Assembly: GCA_964501785.1 (NCBI GenBank)
Contig: CAZCUD010000008.1
Span: forward strand, 89,900-153,899
Direction of reading: 5' to 3'
Length of the DNA: 64,000 nt
Source of the DNA: DATBSK01 sp964501785
GTDB lineage: Bacteria; Actinomycetota; Acidimicrobiia; IMCC26256; PALSA-555
Position 1 is the stretch's first letter, and each line of letters opens with the position of its first letter. The position numbers and the translations under genes are program-made. A model generated the notes under the pieces. It did no database searches, was not told where the DNA came from, and worked only from the letters and a program-made list of their open reading frames with translations. Below are positions 8,375 to 15,758 of the stretch, piece after piece.

Positions 8375-10065
8375 TGCGAGTCATCATCTGCGCCCAGGGC
8401 GGCGTCGAGGGCGGCACAGACCGCCGGGGCCGGCCCCGCTGGCAGCTCGGCGGCAAGGCGCCCTACCTCGACACGCCCAAGCAGCTCGTCGAGATCGACG
8501 GCGAAGCGCTCGTGCACCGCACCGTCCGGCTTCTCCGAGAGCGCGGGATCACCGACATCATCGTCACCGCGACCGACGACCGCTTCATCGCTGACGGCGC
8601 CCGTCGGGTCGAGCTCGACAACCCGGCGCCCGTGCCGAACGGCCTCAACTGCTTCTACGCGACGCAACCCCTGTGGGCCGAGGACGACCGGACCTGCATC
8701 ATGTTCGGCGACGTGTTCTACACCGACGCGGCGATCGACACGATCACGTCGCACTCGAGCGACGACTACCACGTGTTCCGCCGACCCGGCCCGAGCGAGG
8801 TCACCGGGTGCCAGTGGGATGAGCCGTTCGCCATCACGTTCGGCCGTCACGAGTGGACTCGCATCCTCAAGGTCGCCGACGAGCTGCGGGTGAAGCTTCC
8901 CCGCGCCCGCAAGCCGCACGTCTGGATGCACCTCGCGATGATGGGCGGCCTCACGTCCTTCATGGTCGGTGATGCCGTCAAGGAGAACGTCGCGTCGGTC
9001 CCCGGTCAGACGCACATCGACGACTGGACCGACGACATCGACACCCCCCTCGACTGGCGGCGGTTCGTCGGCCGCTACTACCGGGACAAGCTCAACATCG
9101 TCGTCATCGTCCCGTGGGCCGAAGAGGACGAATGGCGCAGCCGCTCCCGTGCCTTCACCCGCGCATGGTGGGAGTCGCTCGGCGTCCCGGTGATCGAGGG
9201 CGAGGATCGCACCGGTGGCCGGTGGTGCAACCGCTCGGCCGCACGCAACGACGCTGTCCGGCAGGCGAACGAGCTCGTGCCCGAGTGGGAGGTCGCGTTC
9301 CTCGCGGACGCCGACACGATCGTCCTGCACGACCAGGCCGTCGCCGCCTGCCACCTCGCACTCGCGACCGATCGACTCGTGCTCGCGTTCGACGACTACC
9401 GCCGGATGCAACCCAACCCGACGCGGCTCGTGCTCGATGGCCGGCTCGACATGGGCGTCGTCGCTGACCGCCGCCGAGCGCTTCAGGGCGCCCGTGCCTT
9501 CCCCCACCACGCCTCCGGCGCAGCCGCGGTCTCACGAGGCGTGTGGGAGTCCGTGGGCGGCTTCGACGAGCGCTTCACCTCGTGGGGTGGCGAGGATCGC
9601 GCCTTCTGGCTCGCGTGCAACACCCTGCACGGAGAAGCCGACCGCGTCGACGGCGCAGCGTGGCACCTCTACCACGACCGCGCCGTCGACAAGGACCGCA
9701 ACCTCCCCGAGTACCACTCGAACGTGTCGCTCGGGATGCGGTACAAGGCCGCCGCAGGCGTCAAGCACAAGGCGGGCGTGCTCCCCGCGCTCGAGCGCGT
9801 GCACGACCCCGACCCCGACGAGATGCTCGCCATCATGCGCGAGACCGGCGGGCCGCTCGCGTTCGCCACCGGTGGCGCGCTCCCGACCGCGACGCCGGTC
9901 GCGGTTCTGCCCGGCGAGGTCGTCCGCGCGCCCAGGGCGTGTGACGGTGAGATCACCCGAGGGCCGAACAAGGGCACGCCGCGACGTGGCACCAAGGCCG
10001 GGTACGACGCGCACCGCCGCGCCGGCGAAGAGCCGTGCGGCGAGTGCGCCGACTGGAAGGGATGA
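8374..10065 (+). CDS. Fused sugar nucleotidyltransferase - glycosyltransferase
   Basis: A 563-residue protein with three parts. Residues 1-230 look like a sugar-phosphate nucleotidyltransferase: PKQLVEIDGEALVHRTVRLL follows a Gly-rich N-terminus and resembles the PK...G.PLL.. core, with a later MFGDVFY acidic motif. Residues 235-480 look like a GT-A glycosyltransferase: a DxD motif ADAD at about 311-314 and SWGGEDRAFW near 403, as in GT7/GT27-type C-terminal motifs. The last 40 residues form a small CDGEITRG...GEEPCGEC segment resembling short free-standing actinophage peptides. The ATG at 8374 overlaps the previous stop. It could activate and transfer a sugar onto a virion or cell-surface acceptor; target unknown. 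Confidence 0.72.
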   Translation: MRVIICAQGGVEGGTDRRGRPRWQLGGKAPYLDTPKQLVEIDGEALVHRTVRLLRERGITDIIVTATDDRFIADGARRVELDNPAPVPNGLNCFYATQPLWAEDDRTCIMFGDVFYTDAAIDTITSHSSDDYHVFRRPGPSEVTGCQWDEPFAITFGRHEWTRILKVADELRVKLPRARKPHVWMHLAMMGGLTSFMVGDAVKENVASVPGQTHIDDWTDDIDTPLDWRRFVGRYYRDKLNIVVIVPWAEEDEWRSRSRAFTRAWWESLGVPVIEGEDRTGGRWCNRSAARNDAVRQANELVPEWEVAFLADADTIVLHDQAVAACHLALATDRLVLAFDDYRRMQPNPTRLVLDGRLDMGVVADRRRALQGARAFPHHASGAAAVSRGVWESVGGFDERFTSWGGEDRAFWLACNTLHGEADRVDGAAWHLYHDRAVDKDRNLPEYHSNVSLGMRYKAAAGVKHKAGVLPALERVHDPDPDEMLAIMRETGGPLAFATGGALPTATPVAVLPGEVVRAPRACDGEITRGPNKGTPRRGTKAGYDAHRRAGEEPCGECADWKG

Positions 10066-10068
10066 CCG

Positions 10069-10497
10069 GTGGCCTTCGCGACCCCCGCCGAGCTCGGCGC
10101 CCTCCTCGGCGAGACCATCGCCGTCGACGACCCGCGCGCGACCCTGCTCCTCGACCTCGCGACCGGCAAGATCGCGTCGGCCGTCGGCATGAACGACGCG
10201 TGGGCTGACGCGCTGGACCCCGTGCCGAAGGCGCTCAAGGGCGTCTGCCTCAGCGTCGCAGCGCGAGTGTGGTCGAACCCCGAGTCGCTGCGGTCGCTGC
10301 AAGAGCAGCTCGGTTCCTTCCAGGAGGCCCGTACCTTCGCCATCATCGGCCTCGAGCTCACCGACTCCGAGCGGCAGGACGCGATCGCTGCCGTTGGTCT
10401 CGACACCACGGCGGCGCCACGAGCCGAATCGTGGATGACCGACCTCTACGACCCCGACCGGGTCGTGCTCGACACCAACGAGCTGGAGATCGGGTGA
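10069..10497 (+). CDS. Head-tail connector protein
   Basis: A 142-residue protein starting FATPAELGALLGETIAVDDPRATLLLDLATGKI, typical of gp6/gp15-type connectors that dock below the portal. A GTG start lies 3 nt after the glycosyltransferase stop. It marks the return to the standard head-to-tail order after the cargo. It ends with a 4-nt GTGA overlap with the next gene. Confidence 0.78.
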   Translation: MAFATPAELGALLGETIAVDDPRATLLLDLATGKIASAVGMNDAWADALDPVPKALKGVCLSVAARVWSNPESLRSLQEQLGSFQEARTFAIIGLELTDSERQDAIAAVGLDTTAAPRAESWMTDLYDPDRVVLDTNELEIG

Positions 10498-10901
10498 GCA
10501 TCACCCGCCTGCTCACCACCCCATGCGCGCTCCTCGCAACCCGAGTGCAGCGCGACGAGGACGAGCAGCCGATCACCGACCGCCTCGGCAACGAGGTAGT
10601 CGCCACCGAACGGGTCGAGACCTACAACAACGGTGATCCGCTCCTCTGTCGCTACGAGCCCGCCCGTCGACGAGAGCACGACGAGGCAGGCGAGATCAGC
10701 GAGGACGCCGGACGCGTGTGGCTCCGACCCGACATCGACGTCGCGCACGTCGACGCCATCGACGTCGAAGGCGTCGGCGTCCTCACCGTGGTCGGAGAAC
10801 CGGGCCGATGGACCGGACCTCGTCACTCCCGGAACGACCACATCGAGCTCACGGTCGAACGCACCGAGGGCAGCGAGGAACCCGCCGACGAGGAGTCCTG
10901 A
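10494..10901 (+). CDS. Head closure (stopper)-type protein
   Basis: A 135-residue protein of mostly beta character (VWLRPDIDVAHVDAIDVEGVGVLTVVGEPGRW) between a connector and an HK97 gp10-like gene, the usual place of the stopper/neck protein. The GTG at 10494 overlaps the preceding stop. Family assignment rests mainly on position; no catalytic motif is expected or seen. Confidence 0.62.
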   Translation: MSITRLLTTPCALLATRVQRDEDEQPITDRLGNEVVATERVETYNNGDPLLCRYEPARRREHDEAGEISEDAGRVWLRPDIDVAHVDAIDVEGVGVLTVVGEPGRWTGPRHSRNDHIELTVERTEGSEEPADEES

Positions 10902-10903
10902 CG

Positions 10904-11215
10904 ATGCCTGCTACCTGGGACCCGACCGGCCCGCTCGAAGCGATCCTGAACGGCGAGGGCATCACCTCGAAGGCGACGGAGGAAGCCGCCGAGAAGGTCC
11001 GTCGCCGCACCGAAGCCACCCGCCGGATGCAGTCGGCGCCCTCGAAGTACGGCGAGCTCACCGTCACGAGCAACCCGGACGGCACGGCACGTCTCCAGGC
11101 CGACGGTCCGCTCGCCCACCTCGAAGAGTGGGGCTCGAAGAACAACCCCCCGTACGCGTCGATGCGACGAGCGATCGCGAGCGAGGGCTACTCCTTCAAG
11201 GAGGCCGGCAAGTGA
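10904..11215 (+). CDS. HK97 gp10-like tail completion protein
   Basis: A 103-residue protein. The C-terminal HLEEWGSKNNPPYASMRRAI is characteristic of HK97 gp10-like neck proteins of actinophages. The ATG at 10904 follows the previous stop by 2 nt, and its end overlaps the next GTG by 4 nt. It contributes to the neck that joins head and tail. Confidence 0.78.
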   Translation: MPATWDPTGPLEAILNGEGITSKATEEAAEKVRRRTEATRRMQSAPSKYGELTVTSNPDGTARLQADGPLAHLEEWGSKNNPPYASMRRAIASEGYSFKEAGK

Positions 11216-11685
11216 CGACGCTCGGCGACGCGATCGAGGTCCCGTCCGTCGAAGAGCTCCTCGTCGCCTACTTCAAGAGCCGCACCCGTATCGTCGAGCT
11301 CGCTGGTAGCGCGGCGCGCATCGGTTCCCGCCATCCGTCGTCGACCTCGAGCCCCTGGCTGCGGATCATGGCGACACCCAGCACCCCACGCACGCAGCAC
11401 CCCCGCGTCTCGATCGACGGCCGCGTCCAGGTCGAGGCGTACGGCAGCAGCGCCGACCCCGCGACCGCACAGGACGAGGCACAACGCCTGATCGAAGCCT
11501 GCGCTGCGGCGCTCGTCGTGATCGACGAGGACCCCGACTTCACCTTCGAGGGCGCGGCGATCACCGACGGGTCGCTCACCACCGACCCGTGGCGGTTCCC
11601 CGACCCGGACTTCACGCCGGCGCGCGAGCGCTACCTCTTCGACGCGTCGATCTCGTTCGTCTGTGACGAGCCGCACGGCTCGTAG
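11212..11685 (+). CDS. Tail terminator-like protein
   Basis: A 157-residue protein placed between the gp10-like gene and the tail tube gene, the canonical slot of the tail terminator (DUF3168/gpU type). It shows the expected pattern of an N-terminal helix (EELLVAYFKSRTRIVELAGS), a beta middle (RVSIDGRVQVEAYGSS) and a helix rich in Ala (QRLIEACAAALVVID). The GTG at 11212 overlaps the previous stop. Its last codons form GCAC-loop hairpin 4. Confidence 0.7.
   Translation: MTTLGDAIEVPSVEELLVAYFKSRTRIVELAGSAARIGSRHPSSTSSPWLRIMATPSTPRTQHPRVSIDGRVQVEAYGSSADPATAQDEAQRLIEACAAALVVIDEDPDFTFEGAAITDGSLTTDPWRFPDPDFTPARERYLFDASISFVCDEPHGS
11666..11683 (+). repeat. GCAC-loop hairpin 4
   Basis: A 7-bp stem ACGAGCC/GGCTCGT with a GCAC loop, formed by the last codons and stop of the tail terminator gene. 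It is the only one of the six that lies in coding sequence. Confidence 0.45.
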
Positions 11686-11695
11686 CGGTCCCCCC

Positions 11696-11709
11696 GCCCC
11701 GCACGGGGC
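11696..11709 (+). repeat. GCAC-loop hairpin 5
   Basis: Stem GCCCC/GGGGC with a GCAC loop, 10 nt after the tail terminator stop and upstream of the tail tube gene. Confidence 0.45.
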
Positions 11710-11778
11710 TCGTCCCACCCGAGAGAGCAACCCCGAGCCCGGCGCGCACGCGCGCGCTTCCCAGGAGGCAACACGATC

Positions 11779-12366
11779 ATGTACGACTCGTCCCAGGTCT
11801 TGCAGGCCCGACGCGGGCGACTCCTCGTCGCACCGTTCGGGACCACGCGACCCTCAACCCTGACCGAGGCGCTCACCCCGAACGCCGCGTTCCGCAACGT
11901 CGGCTTCACCGGCGACGACGACGTGATGTTCAACCGCGGCGTCACGATCGAGGCCAAGAAGTCCTGGCAGGCGTCGGTGCCGTTCACGGCGATCGCCACC
12001 GACGAGGAGCCGACCATCACGATCCCGTCGCTGCTCCAGTGGGACGGCGACAACGTGGTCGACGCCTTCGGCGGCGGCCAGATCGTCCCGGTGGCGGGTG
12101 GCTTCTCGTACGTGCGGGAGCCGGGCGTCGTCGCGGAGCTGAGCGTGCTGCTCGCCTTCAAGCGGCAGTCGTTCAACTACGTGCTCGGCCTCAAGCGCTG
12201 CGTCGTCGCCGAGCAGCCCGACGTGAAGCTCACGCGCAAGGACCTGTCGCCGCTGCCGGTGAAGTTCGCCGGGCTCACCCCCGAGGACGAGCTCGACGAC
12301 GCCCAGGACGAGCCCGACCCGTGGCTCTTCTTCACCGACGACCCGTCCTTCGACGTCGGCTCCTGA
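11779..12366 (+). CDS. Major tail tube protein
   Basis: A 195-residue protein with alternating beta segments (GRLLVAPFGTT, VGFTGDDDVMFNRGVTIEAKKSW) and an acidic C-terminal tail, directly before the chaperone pair and tape measure. This is the expected position and size of the tube subunit of siphoviruses. A CCAGGAGGCA lies about 10 nt upstream of the ATG. The 93-nt leader also holds hairpin 5, consistent with strong, separately tuned expression. Confidence 0.8.
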   Translation: MYDSSQVLQARRGRLLVAPFGTTRPSTLTEALTPNAAFRNVGFTGDDDVMFNRGVTIEAKKSWQASVPFTAIATDEEPTITIPSLLQWDGDNVVDAFGGGQIVPVAGGFSYVREPGVVAELSVLLAFKRQSFNYVLGLKRCVVAEQPDVKLTRKDLSPLPVKFAGLTPEDELDDAQDEPDPWLFFTDDPSFDVGS

Positions 12367-12408
12367 TCCAACCGCGTCACCCGCTCGTCGAAGCAATCGC
12401 GCTCGAGC

Positions 12409-12422
12409 GCGCCGCACGGCGC
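12409..12422 (+). repeat. GCAC-loop hairpin 6
   Basis: Stem GCGCC/GGCGC with a GCAC loop, 13 nt before the start-associated sequence of the tail assembly chaperone gene. Confidence 0.45.
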
Positions 12423-12434
12423 CTCGACCACATG

Positions 12435-12450
12435 AGGAGGCCGCATGGCC
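12435..12450 (+). promoter_or_regulatory. Start-associated sequence, copy 3 (AGGAGGCCGCATGGCC)
   Basis: Identical to the copies at the terminase small subunit and scaffold starts; it contains the ribosome-binding site and ATG (12445) of the tail assembly chaperone. Confidence 0.6.
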
Positions 12451-12912
12451 AAGCTCCCGTTCACCGTCCGATCCGGCGATCAGATCATCGAAGGCTTCAT
12501 CCGGGACACCGGACGCGACCCGATGATGTACGAGGACCACTTCCGCGAATCGTTCGAGGGCTCCATGCGCGACGACCAAGGTGGCCTTCGCACCACGTGG
12601 TTCCAGCGAGCCGCGTGGAACGCGCTGCGGCTCCGGCATGGTGAACACCGCAGCTTCGACGAGTGGGTCGACGCGATCGACGACGACGAGGTCGAGCTCG
12701 TGCTCGGCGCCCACCAGTCGCCGGTCGAGCCGGACCCTACTGGCGGGACCCCGACTCTGTCCGGCGACGCATCGGAGGTCTCGCAGCACGATCCGGCACT
12801 GATCCCGCCCGACTCGCCCGACTCGCCGACCTCGACCCCGAGCTCTTCCACGCGTTCGTCGTCGAGGTCGAAGAAGCGCGCACCGAGCAGCTCACCGAGT
12901 GGGGGCACGTAG
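12445..12912 (+). CDS. Tail assembly chaperone, upstream frame (G-type)
   Basis: A 155-residue open frame after the tube gene. The first ~95 residues are ordinary coding sequence (TWFQRAAWNALRLRHGEHRS, DDDEVELVLGAH); after about residue 96 it becomes Ser/Pro/Thr-rich and looks like a shadow of the overlapping frame. This is the classic G/G-T arrangement, in which a fraction of ribosomes slips -1 to make a longer product. Both forms bind the tape measure during tail assembly. Confidence 0.82.
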   Translation: MAKLPFTVRSGDQIIEGFIRDTGRDPMMYEDHFRESFEGSMRDDQGGLRTTWFQRAAWNALRLRHGEHRSFDEWVDAIDDDEVELVLGAHQSPVEPDPTGGTPTLSGDASEVSQHDPALIPPDSPDSPTSTPSSSTRSSSRSKKRAPSSSPSGGT

Positions 12913-13115
12913 CCGAGCACACCGCGGTCATCGCGGAGCAGCTCGACCTCGTCCTCCTCGCGCTCCTGAGCGCACCGTGGTTCAAGCCGTCAGCAACCGA
13001 CGGATGGAAGCCACTCCATATCCCCCGGCCGTCCGAACGCGACGCGCCGATCCCCGAGGACGACATCGACCCCGCGGCCTTCGCGGCCTTCGCGGCAGGA
13101 CCACGAGTGAGGTGA
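12645..13115 (+). CDS. Tail assembly chaperone, -1 frame extension (T part)
   Basis: This frame is -1 relative to the upstream chaperone and open from 12645 (TGA at 12642-12644) to 13115, with no convincing start of its own. Good coding sense begins near 12730 (YWRDPDSVRRRIGG, then RLADLDPELFHAFVVEVEEA, WFKPSATDGWKPLHIPRP). It is therefore read as the product of a programmed -1 frameshift. The slip must lie between 12645 and 12912, most likely 12700-12760. No canonical X XXY YYZ heptamer in the zero frame is visible there; the C/G-rich runs around 12730-12752 are candidates. Confidence 0.75.
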   Translation, partial: TPQLRRVGRRDRRRRGRARARRPPVAGRAGPYWRDPDSVRRRIGGLAARSGTDPARLARLADLDPELFHAFVVEVEEARTEQLTEWGHVAEHTAVIAEQLDLVLLALLSAPWFKPSATDGWKPLHIPRPSERDAPIPEDDIDPAAFAAFAAGPRVR

Positions 13116-13121
13116 GCGCCG

Positions 13122-15758
13122 ATGGGAACCGCAGGGACCGTCGGCGTCGACTTCGAGGGCAACTTCGGGCAGATCAACAGCCAGCTCTCGTCGTTCGTGT
13201 CGTCGGGCATCGGCCAGTTCGCCCGCCTGGAGCAGCTCTCCAAGTCGTCCTTCGTCCGCATCGGCGCAGCCGGCGCAGCGGTCGCATTCGGTCTCTTCAA
13301 GGTCGGCGACGCGTTCGACAGCGCCTACGACACGATCCGAGTCGGGACCGGCGCCACCGGCAAGGACCTCAACAAGCTCCAGGGCGACTTCAAGGCCGTC
13401 GTCGCCGACGTCCCCGCCGACTTCGGCTCCGCCTCCACGGCGATCGCCGACATCAACACCCGCCTCGGCCTCACCGGCCCCACGCTCCAGAAGCGAGCGA
13501 AGCAGTTCCTCGAGCTGAGCCGCATCACCGGCACGGACCTCGCGGGCAACATCGAGTCAGCCTCGCGGGTGTTCGGCGCCTTCGAGGTCCAGACCGAGGA
13601 CCAGGCCGATGCCCTCGACGCGATGTTCCGTGCCTCGCAGGCGTCAGGCATCGGACTCGACCGCCTCGCCGAGCAGGGCATCAACGCGAGCGCCACGCTG
13701 CGCACGCTCGGCTTCGGGTTCACCGAGTCGATCGCCATGCTCGCGCAGTTCGAGAAGGCCGGCGTCAGCGGCGAGCGCGTCCTGTCCGGCCTCAAGCTCG
13801 GGATCAACAAGCTCGCGAAGGACGGAGAGTCCGTCCCCGACACCTTCCGGCGCATCCTCAACGAGATCAAGAACACCCAGGACCCGACCGAGCGACTGAA
13901 CCGCTCGTTCGAGCTCTTCGGCACCCGAGCCGGGACCGACCTCGCGGACGCGATCGCGATCGGCGCCTTCTCCGTCGAGGAGATGTACGAGGTCGTCGCC
14001 AATGGCTCCGACACGATCATGAAGGCGTCGAAGGACACGCAGGACTTCGGCGAGAAGTGGCAGATGGTGAAGAACCGCGCCATGCTCGCCTTCGAGCCCA
14101 TCGCGGTGCGCACCTTCGACATCGTCGGCAAGATCGCCGACGCCTTCACGTCGATCCCCGATTGGGGGCAGCAATTCCTCATCGGCGGCGCGGCCGTCGC
14201 CTTCGCGCTGTCGCCGATGCTCCGGTTCGGCTCGGCAGCGATCAACCTCGCCACCGACGGACTTCCCAGGCTCGTCAGCCTCATCGGCCAAGGCGGCCTC
14301 GGCGGCGCGGCCGCTCGCGGTGGGCTCGCACTCGCCGGCCTCGGCCTCGGCCTCGGGCTCGTCAAGCCCAAGATGGACGAGCTCGGCGTCTCGTCGACGA
14401 TCTCGGGCGCAGCGATCGGCGCGATGACCGGTCTCGCATTCGGGCCTTGGGGGGCCGCCGTCGGCGGGGTACTCGGAGGTGTCGCCGGCGCCTTCGGCAT
14501 CCTCGGCGACTCGGCGTCGGACGAGCGTGAGCGCGTCGCCGCCGAGATGGAACGCATCCGTCAGATCGTGTCGTCGACCGCAGCGCAGCTCGCCGAGTCC
14601 GGCGGTCAGTTCACCGGCACGTTGCTCCAGGACATCGCCCGCCAGGTCGGCCTCTACGACGAGCTCGCGAACACGATGGGCCGAGTCGGAGTCACCTGGG
14701 ACGAGATGGCGACCCTCATCAACACGAAGGGTCCCGGCGCCGTCCAAACGACCGCTGACCTTCGCGCCGCGTTCGGTCTGAGCGTCGACGACGCGAACCG
14801 GCTCCTCGACGTCACGTCGCGGTGGGGCCTCGCGCTCGACGACGCGTCGGCGAAGGCGGCCAACCAAGGCGTAGCGCTCGGTGATCTCGGTGCCGTGCAG
14901 GCGGTCGCCGAGGCGGCGTTCGCACGGTCGAACGACACGCTCTCCCGCCTCGCCGGCACGCAGTCGGGACTCAACCTCAGCCTGTACGCCACGCACAGCG
15001 CGCTCGGACCGACGATCGACGCGGCCCGCCGCCACGCCGAAGCGGTCCTCCAGCAGTCCGGTTCGGCCGACGCGGCCAACTACACGATGTCGCTCTACCG
15101 GGAGCGCATGATCCAGGCACTCGAGCCGGTCGTGCAGAACCGTCAACGCGCCGAAGAGCTCATCGACGAGCTCATCGCCCTCGGCGATCAGAAGCCCAAG
15201 CCGACCGTCGACATGAACACGCAGCCCTTCGACGGCAAGCGTCTCGTGACGGTCACGAACATCAACGACCTCAACGCCCGCCGCCCGACACCGACGATCG
15301 ACGCGAACAAGGGTCCGTTCAACGTCAAGCGCGACAACGTCTTCGGCGACGTCACCGCAATGGGCTCATGGAGCGGCAAGCCGACCCTCGACGCGAACGA
15401 TGCACCGTGGGGGGGCAAGAAGGACGCGCTCCGCAATGACCTGTTGAACATCAGCCGCTCAAGTGCGGGGCCGGGGATCGGCGGCGCGGGCGGCCTCTTC
15501 TCCGCGTTCTTCGAGTCCGGCGGTGAGGTTCCAGGACGCCGCGGCGAAGCCGTCCCCATCACCGCGCACGGCGGAGAGTACGTCCTGTCTGCCGACATCG
15601 TGGACCGCATCAAGCGCGGCGCACCGTCGCGGGGAGCCGAGCCATTCGCCGCCGCCGGCGGTGCGGGCGGGCTCCACATCGAGCACGCCTACTTCGGTGA
15701 CCGGCACACGGTCGACGACCTCGACTACTTCGTCCAGACCCGCATGGCCGGTGTGTGA
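13122..15758 (+). CDS. Tail tape measure protein
   Basis: An 878-residue protein, the longest phage gene here. The N-terminal ~320 residues match the phage minor tail/tape measure domain (AYDTIRVGTGATGKDLNKLQGDFK, EQGINASATLRTLGFGFTES). Hydrophobic Gly/Ala segments follow around residues 350-450. Near residues 690-770 are three copies of a short repeat (TVDMNTQPFDGK, TIDANKGPFNVK, TLDANDAPWGGK), and the end carries GGEVPGRRGEAVPITAHGGE, common in actinophage tape measures. It sets tail length; at about 1.5 angstrom per residue the tail would be near 130 nm. Confidence 0.92.
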   Translation: MGTAGTVGVDFEGNFGQINSQLSSFVSSGIGQFARLEQLSKSSFVRIGAAGAAVAFGLFKVGDAFDSAYDTIRVGTGATGKDLNKLQGDFKAVVADVPADFGSASTAIADINTRLGLTGPTLQKRAKQFLELSRITGTDLAGNIESASRVFGAFEVQTEDQADALDAMFRASQASGIGLDRLAEQGINASATLRTLGFGFTESIAMLAQFEKAGVSGERVLSGLKLGINKLAKDGESVPDTFRRILNEIKNTQDPTERLNRSFELFGTRAGTDLADAIAIGAFSVEEMYEVVANGSDTIMKASKDTQDFGEKWQMVKNRAMLAFEPIAVRTFDIVGKIADAFTSIPDWGQQFLIGGAAVAFALSPMLRFGSAAINLATDGLPRLVSLIGQGGLGGAAARGGLALAGLGLGLGLVKPKMDELGVSSTISGAAIGAMTGLAFGPWGAAVGGVLGGVAGAFGILGDSASDERERVAAEMERIRQIVSSTAAQLAESGGQFTGTLLQDIARQVGLYDELANTMGRVGVTWDEMATLINTKGPGAVQTTADLRAAFGLSVDDANRLLDVTSRWGLALDDASAKAANQGVALGDLGAVQAVAEAAFARSNDTLSRLAGTQSGLNLSLYATHSALGPTIDAARRHAEAVLQQSGSADAANYTMSLYRERMIQALEPVVQNRQRAEELIDELIALGDQKPKPTVDMNTQPFDGKRLVTVTNINDLNARRPTPTIDANKGPFNVKRDNVFGDVTAMGSWSGKPTLDANDAPWGGKKDALRNDLLNISRSSAGPGIGGAGGLFSAFFESGGEVPGRRGEAVPITAHGGEYVLSADIVDRIKRGAPSRGAEPFAAAGGAGGLHIEHAYFGDRHTVDDLDYFVQTRMAGV

